Source: JADHLJ01 sp038118725
GTDB taxonomy: Bacteria; Pseudomonadota; Alphaproteobacteria; Thalassobaculales; Thalassobaculaceae
DNA: 20,699 nt
Direction of reading: 5' to 3'
NCBI GenBank assembly: GCA_038118725.1
Contig: JAYOIK010000083.1
Location: 1 to 20,699 of the forward strand
Below, in pieces: positions 16,516-20,699 of this stretch. The notes beneath the pieces are model-generated. The model searched no databases and was not told where the DNA came from. It saw only the letters and a program-made list of their open reading frames with translations. How positions within the stretch are numbered: the first letter of the stretch is position 1; each line of letters begins with the position of its first letter. The position numbers and the translations under genes were made by a program.

Positions 16516-17067
16516 GTGGCTTTCGGCGGTGGCTTGGACACGAACTATGTGTTGGGGCCCGCGACAAGGGTGTCGGCGGATACCTTCCTGGTCCAACGGA
16601 ATCACAATAACACCGCCTCGAGCCCGACCTTGACGGAGCTCAACGGACCACGGGGCGGGCTATCGGTATCATTGGCGCATGCCTTGTCGCCGGAACTAAG
16701 GGCGAGCGCCGGCACCGTGTTCCGGCGCGAGGCGACCGAGGATCCAGGTCGTCGATACTGGTCGGGAGAGGCCTCGGCTGGACTGACGCGGTTAATCACA
16801 TCGCCTTGGCCCGAGGTAACCGGGCCGTGGAGCCTCGCCGGCACGGCGCGCGCGTCCAAGACGATCTATGACGAACCGAACGCGAGTATCGATCCGTCCG
16901 TCACCCGGGAGGACGAGTCCTATTCCGGTCAACTGGTCGGAACAGTCCAGTTCCAGGGTGGGGTTTCCCTGGTAACAACGGGAATTTACAAGAAAGTTAA
17001 ATCCAATCTGGTGAACTTTTCGTTTGATAACTGGACCTTCTCTTTAGGTCTGGCCATGCAATTTTAG
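16516..17067 (+). pseudogene. Slam/DUF560-like protein, C-terminal barrel part after the in-frame TAA
   Basis: The remaining 183 codons in the same frame as the N-terminal part, starting directly after the stop. It keeps amphipathic beta-strand alternation throughout (GLSVSLAHALSPELRASAG; GEASAGLTRLI) and ends in a proper outer-membrane C-terminus, FSLGLAMQF with terminal phenylalanine. The first codon is GTG, but it has no ribosome site and no signal peptide, so independent synthesis would give a protein that cannot be exported. The best reading is one gene broken by one base change; sequencing error or read-through remain open. Confidence 0.7.
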
Positions 17068-17119
17068 ATCAGCCGCCGAGTCGAACGATCCGTTGATCGG
17101 GCGTGGATGGGAGAGGGGA

Positions 17120-18994
17120 ATGCGGTTTCGCTACGGACTGGGAAAAGGCTTTAGGGCGGTGGCTTGCCTGTTGCTCGCCGGCATGGGCGTCGGGGTTGCC
17201 ATGTGCATTGCCGTCGCGCCACGCGCCGCCGATGCCGCGACCGGTCGAGAGGTCGGGGTTACCTCGGTGGTCAACACCAAGGCCGAGGGCACGCCGCCGG
17301 CCAGCGATACCAGGACCCTCGCGACCGGAACCAAGATGTTTTTCGAGGAGAAGGTGGTCACCAACGAGACGGGCCGCGCGCAGCTGTTATTCACCGACAA
17401 CTCGTCGATGACGGTGGGGCCGAACTCGGATCTAGTGATCGACACTTTCATCTACAATCCCGACACCAAGGTCGGCGATATGACCGTCAGCCTGACCAAG
17501 GGCTTTGTCCGCTTCGTCGGCGGGCGGATCAGTAAGCGCAAACCGGTCAAGATCAAGACGCCCATCGGCAGTATCGGTATTCGCGGCGGCATCGCCATGG
17601 TCGAGATGCAACCGGGGCAGGGGATGACCGCCGATTTTCTGTTCGGCCAGGAAATGACGGTGGAAGTCGGAAACACCGTGGAGACCACCACGACGCCGGG
17701 AACCTTCATGACGGCGGACGGGGCCGGGCAGGGCGTATCCGCGCCCGCGAGACGCGAAGCGACGGACCTCAATCGTCGGCTGAAGAGTTTCGAAAGCCAA
17801 AGCGGCGCCTCGAATCAGGGCTCGGATGACAACGAACAGGGAGGTGGTCAGCAAGGCCAGCAAGCGTCCGGCGGCCAAGGGAACAATGCCCAGGGATCGA
17901 ACAACCAGGGATCGAACAACCAGGGATCCAATAACCAGGCGGCGGCCAATCAGGGCGGGGATGGTCAATCCGACGGAAACCAGAACCCTGACGGCCAGAA
18001 CCCCGACGGTCAGACCGGAGGCACTCAAGACGGCCCGGCGCCGGAGGGAGACGGCGGTCAAATCGCTGGGCCTGCTCCGATCGGGACGCAGTCGGATACC
18101 GGCGGCGCGGGGGCGCTTCCGGGCGACGGCGGCGGCTCGGACAGCCAATTGGCGCTGATCGATACCGGCGTCTCCGGCCTCGCCGATGGCGAGAACGGTG
18201 GGCTCGACGCACCGGATGTAACCGGCGCGCCGCCCGGCACCGGAGGCCCCCAGCCCGGCGGAACAAGCTTGCCCGGCGAAAGTGATGGAAATCTAGTGGA
18301 CGTGCTTGAGCCGGTCGTGGAAACGCCTCAGCCACGTCCGGAGGAGGAGCAGACGACGACCTTTGTTCCCCCACCGGAACCGACGCCGGAGCCGACTCCG
18401 ACGGAAACCCCCACCATAACCCCTGAACCGACACCTGAACCGATTCCGGAGCCGACGCCTCCCGTCGTGGAGGCGCCACCTCCGCCTCCGCCTCCGCCAC
18501 CACCGCCTCCGCCCTCCGCGACGCCATTTTCTCGTGTCTTCAGCGGTTTCGCGCTGCGCGGTGGCGCGAGCTTTCCCACCCTGGGCGCCAATGTGAGCAG
18601 CAATCTTACCGCGGTGGCCGACCGGCGGTTCACAACCGTTAACGTCTCCGGGGCCGACGACACCGTCGGTGGCCGCATGACCGCGACCTCGACGGCGGGC
18701 AATTACGGGCTGTTCTATCCCGCGCCAACGGCCGCGTCGCCGGTAAACATGTCCGCTTGTGGTGGTGGTCTGGATTGTTCCGCGGATCTAGCCGGCGTGA
18801 CGGCGACGACAGTCTCGGGGCCCGTCGAATTCGGCGCCGATCCGGACTTCGTGGTCTATGCCCTGAACGTCGATAGTGAAAAATCACTGATTGCCTTGGG
18901 CACCGAATACACCGGCTCCACCCCGACCACCGGAGCGACCCGGTTCAGTGTGCGTCCCGACTCGTTTCTCGCCGGTGGTCTGGTGGGCCTTTGA
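17120..18994 (+). CDS. FecR-domain secreted protein, N-terminal part, ended by in-frame TGA
   Basis: The first 624 residues of an apparent 1042-codon gene. The ATG at 17120 has GGGAGAGGGG just upstream and gives a signal peptide (hydrophobic core near 13-33, likely cut ADA|AT at 39). A FecR domain covers about 68-162 (GRAQLLFTDNSSMTVGPNS, IKTPIGSIGIRGG). Then come a Gln/Asn/Gly-rich region with GSNNQ repeats (about 230-300), an acidic Gly-rich region, a Pro-Glu-Thr region (about 405-450) and 13 prolines in a row (453-465). After this a beta-rich, Gly/Ala/Thr-rich domain begins and runs into the TGA. Here FecR is not beside a sigma factor or TonB receptor, so a role as a surface or secreted protein is more likely than FecIR signalling. 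It lies 52 bases after the Slam-like gene and is its probable cargo. Confidence 0.75.
   Translation: MRFRYGLGKGFRAVACLLLAGMGVGVAMCIAVAPRAADAATGREVGVTSVVNTKAEGTPPASDTRTLATGTKMFFEEKVVTNETGRAQLLFTDNSSMTVGPNSDLVIDTFIYNPDTKVGDMTVSLTKGFVRFVGGRISKRKPVKIKTPIGSIGIRGGIAMVEMQPGQGMTADFLFGQEMTVEVGNTVETTTTPGTFMTADGAGQGVSAPARREATDLNRRLKSFESQSGASNQGSDDNEQGGGQQGQQASGGQGNNAQGSNNQGSNNQGSNNQAAANQGGDGQSDGNQNPDGQNPDGQTGGTQDGPAPEGDGGQIAGPAPIGTQSDTGGAGALPGDGGGSDSQLALIDTGVSGLADGENGGLDAPDVTGAPPGTGGPQPGGTSLPGESDGNLVDVLEPVVETPQPRPEEEQTTTFVPPPEPTPEPTPTETPTITPEPTPEPIPEPTPPVVEAPPPPPPPPPPPPPSATPFSRVFSGFALRGGASFPTLGANVSSNLTAVADRRFTTVNVSGADDTVGGRMTATSTAGNYGLFYPAPTAASPVNMSACGGGLDCSADLAGVTATTVSGPVEFGADPDFVVYALNVDSEKSLIALGTEYTGSTPTTGATRFSVRPDSFLAGGLVGL
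17891..17935 (+). repeat. Three 15-base tandem repeats encoding GSNNQ
   Basis: Units start at 17891, 17906 and 17921. The first two are identical and the third differs at two positions. The unit length is a multiple of three, so gain or loss of copies would keep the reading frame of the FecR-domain protein and change only the length of its flexible linker. Confidence 0.85.
18476..18514 (+). repeat. Run of 13 proline codons
   Basis: Thirteen consecutive proline codons using mixed CCA, CCT, CCG and CCC, so the run is kept at the protein level and not as a simple DNA repeat. It follows a PEPTP-type region and separates the FecR/linker half from the beta-rich half. Such a run normally needs elongation factor P for smooth translation. 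Confidence 0.9.
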
Positions 18995-20248
18995 TCGACC
19001 GATACGGGCTTTCCAGCCGCGAACGATACCGACCTCTATGCCAAATGGTCCTCGACCTCGGGGGTGGTACCTGTCGTCGGGAGCCGCTTCGAGATCGACG
19101 GCGCCGGCGGCAAATCCAGTATCAGCGTGATAATGGGCGATATCGTGGTCAACTCGAACCCGTTTTTTGATGGCGTGGTGCTCGGCCAGGTGGATCAGAC
19201 CGGGGTGGCGGTTCCCGAGATGTATGAAGGCAGCCTGTTTTCCGCGGATACCGATTCCGGCAGGGACTTCTTCGGGTCGAGCGCACCCGACCATTTCGTT
19301 CTGACATCGATCGAGGACGCGGATACCGGGGGTAGCGAAGTCGGGGTTCAGAATGTCGACCTGGCTCCCGGCACGATTTACTATCCGGTTAACACGGTCA
19401 GCAATGCTGGGTCGCATACCGTGGACGCCAGCAATACCCAACTCGCGGATGTTTCGCTTCTCGGCTATTACGGTGGCGCCGGCACGGTTGTCGGCACGCC
19501 GGGCGCCTATGGCGCGACCGCTCCCGCCGATCCCTCGTTCCTGTCGTTGAGCCTGACGACGGATTTACCGATCACCAATCTAGATGTGACGCCGGACGGC
19601 GGAACCACGACGGTGACGGCGGCCGATGGCGGCGGGTTCGGCGCTTATGTGGACGATGGCAATTTCGCCACTGAGTTCACCACCGGCGGAACGAGCGGGG
19701 GCGGGGCGGAAGCGACGGCGACAATTGGTTATCTTGTTACCGGCGGTAACAGCTCTAGCGGGTTCGACCTTTGTTCGGCTTGTGAATTCCTGTCCTGGGG
19801 GTTTTGGGGCCAGGAGCAGCTTTCGAACGACGTGGTCTTCCATATGGCCAGCTGGGTCGCGGGTGTGGCGACGAATTTTGGAACACTCGGCGCCTTGACC
19901 GCGTCGGGTACCTATAACGGCAATGTCGTTGGCAGCATCATCGATACCGGCGCGACGGTCGTGAAAACCGGTAACTTCTCGCTGGATGTCACTCTGGCCG
20001 GGGCCGCGTCCACCGCGACGCTGAACAGTTTCAATTTCGATGGCGCATCCTTCTCAACCGGCGCGACGGGCTTCGACGCCACGTCCCAATATTACACCCT
20101 GACGGACACCGCTGGCGGCAAGACCCTGGATATGCGCGGCGCGTTCTTTGGAACCGATGGCGTCAACATTCCTCCGGAGACCGGGGGTGACTTTAAGATC
20201 ACCGGCACGGGTTACAACGCGGCGGGGGTTTTCGCGGCCAGGAAATAG
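18995..20248 (+). pseudogene. FecR-domain protein, C-terminal part with TbpB-like barrel, after the in-frame TGA
   Basis: 418 further positions in the same frame as the N-terminal part, with no other stop. The codons right after the TGA (STDTGFPAANDTDLYAKWSS) continue the beta-rich domain smoothly. Later come a CSACEF motif at 19772-19789, then WGFWGQEQ and MASWVAGVAT, and a terminal domain ending LDMRGAFFGTDG...ETGGDF...GVFAARK. That last pattern, GAFFG followed by GG-F and G-FAA-K, resembles the TbpB-type 8-stranded barrel that Slam proteins recognise in their cargo. No ribosome site supports a separate start; the GTG at 19064 is only the first possible start codon. Assignment is by eye and needs a profile search. 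Confidence 0.65.
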
Positions 20249-20278
20249 CCGCTAACGACGACTCCGGGCCTGAAACGA

Positions 20279-20316
20279 AAACAGGAACCCAGGCCATGCG
20301 CCTTGGGTCCCTGTTT
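20279..20316. terminator. Bidirectional intrinsic terminator, FecR gene / tRNA-Asn
   Basis: AAACAGG-A-ACCCA-GG (20279-20293) pairs with CCTTGGGTCCCTGTTT (20301-20316), giving about 14 pairs with one mismatch and one bulge around a 7-base loop. On the minus strand the stem is followed by TTTTCGTTT, a good terminator for tRNA-Asn; on the plus strand it is followed by GATT after TTT and would end the FecR-gene transcript 30 bases beyond its stop. Confidence 0.75.
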
Positions 20317-20319
20317 GAT

Positions 20320-20394
20320 TGGCTCCCCGGGACGGATTCGAACCGCCGGCCAAGCGGTTAACAGCCGCTTGCTCTACCGCTGAGCTACCGGGGA
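20320..20394 (-). tRNA. tRNA-Asn (GUU)
   Basis: The minus strand folds as a standard cloverleaf: acceptor TCCCCGG/CCGGGGA, D-arm GCTC..GAGC, anticodon stem AGCGG/CCGCT with loop CTGTTAA (anticodon GTT, asparagine), T-arm GGCGG-TTCGAAT-CCGTC, discriminator G, and an encoded CCA. 75 bases including CCA. A promoter is visible upstream and a terminator downstream on the same strand. Confidence 0.96.
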
Positions 20395-20428
20395 TCAGGA
20401 GCGACATCCATCGCTTCAGCGTGCGCCG

Positions 20429-20457
20429 TATATAGCAACCGACCTTTGGGGGTGCAA
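20429..20457 (-). promoter_or_regulatory. Sigma70-type promoter of tRNA-Asn
   Basis: On the minus strand TTGCAC (20452-20457) and TATATA (20429-20434) are separated by exactly 17 bases. Transcription would start near 20422, about 28 bases before the mature tRNA 5' end. Confidence 0.6.
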
Positions 20458-20583
20458 ATTCTTTCCTTGCCCCTTGGCAATTGTTTTTCAAACCAGCTGG
20501 CGAGGGCTGGAAAAACGGAAATCATTTATGGGAAACGATCGGGAAGTAGCCTTGTACGATCTCAAGATTTTCCAGATTCAGGC

Positions 20584-20612
20584 TTGCGGGCCGGACAGGG
20601 AAACGATAGATA
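20584..20612 (+). promoter_or_regulatory. Candidate promoter of tRNA-Cys
   Basis: TTGCGG (20584-20589) and TAGATA (20607-20612) are 17 bases apart, and the tRNA begins 12 bases after the -10 element. The -10 match is modest, so this is tentative. Confidence 0.4.
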
Positions 20613-20624
20613 ACCCAACCCCTT

Positions 20625-20698
20625 GGCCCGGTGGCAGAGTGGTTATGCAGAGGACTGCAAATCCTTGTACGTCGGTTCGATTCCGGCCCGGGCCTCCA
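20625..20698 (+). tRNA. tRNA-Cys (GCA)
   Basis: Standard cloverleaf: acceptor GGCCCGG/CCGGGCC, D-arm GCAG..GCAG region, anticodon stem AGGA/TCCT with loop containing GCA (cysteine), T-arm GTCGG-TTCGATT-CCGGC, discriminator T as expected for cysteine tRNA, and an encoded CCA ending one base before the window edge. 74 bases. Confidence 0.95.
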
Positions 20699-20699
20699 G

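Noticed and set aside
17101..17119. TTG at 17093 as start of the FecR-domain gene
   Set aside because: The ATG at 17120 has a purine-rich ribosome site just upstream and gives a better signal peptide; the extra nine residues contain that site.
18992..18994. Selenocysteine or reassigned TGA
   Set aside because: No convincing SECIS-like hairpin follows, the neighbour gene has TAA instead, and TGA ends other intact genes here such as aapQ and sseA.
20467..20488. Small hairpin TTGCC-CCTT-GGCAA followed by TTGTTTTT
   Set aside because: Only five pairs, and no plus-strand gene upstream whose transcript it would end apart from one already served by the stronger hairpin at 20279-20316.
1..20699. 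Mobile elements, integrases, CRISPR arrays
   Set aside because: No transposase or integrase motifs, no regularly spaced repeats, and no terminal inverted repeats were seen.

Overview
The window reads as a chromosomal segment of a GC-rich Alphaproteobacterium, probably Rhodospirillales-like. I infer this from the complete aapJQMP general amino-acid ABC operon with a divergent metC beside it (a layout I recall from rhizobia and relatives), the G/C-ending codon usage, and the gene families present. I see no phage, IS element, integrase or CRISPR array.

Layout. 50-1615 (minus): metC, then a lone ModE-type winged-helix regulator. 1616-2004: divergent control region with palindromes just upstream of aapJ. 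2005-6568 (plus): aapJ, aapQ, aapM and aapP, with RNA hairpins after aapJ and between aapM and aapP. 6662-9689 (minus, convergent with aap): cysK, sseA and a tandem-GNAT fusion, closely spaced. 9800-10351 (minus): a second GNAT. 10518-14743 (plus): a class III CoA-transferase, a PrtD-type type I secretion ABC transporter and a beta-hydroxyacid dehydrogenase. 14763-15371 (minus): a glutathione S-transferase-like gene. 15640-20248 (plus): a TPR/outer-membrane beta-barrel protein resembling Slam/DUF560 (type XI secretion), then a very large FecR-domain protein whose C-terminus resembles a TbpB-type barrel. 20320-20698: divergently placed tRNA-Asn(GUU, minus) and tRNA-Cys(GCA, plus).

Functional reading. 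The left half is about amino-acid uptake and sulfur amino acids: MetC, CysK and SseA handle cystathionine, cysteine and mercaptopyruvate, and Aap imports amino acids across the inner membrane. The middle holds unrelated metabolic genes and a type I secretion ABC protein with no adaptor or TolC partner in view.

The most notable region is 15640-20248. It looks like a two-gene secretor/cargo pair: an outer-membrane translocon of the Slam type and a secreted FecR/low-complexity/polyproline/barrel protein. Each of the two genes is interrupted by exactly one in-frame stop (TAA at 16513-16515, TGA at 18992-18994). The same frame stays open and family-like for 183 and 418 more codons. All other genes here use TAA, TAG and TGA as normal terminators, so a changed genetic code is unlikely. 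Recent joint inactivation, read-through, or two base-call errors remain possible.
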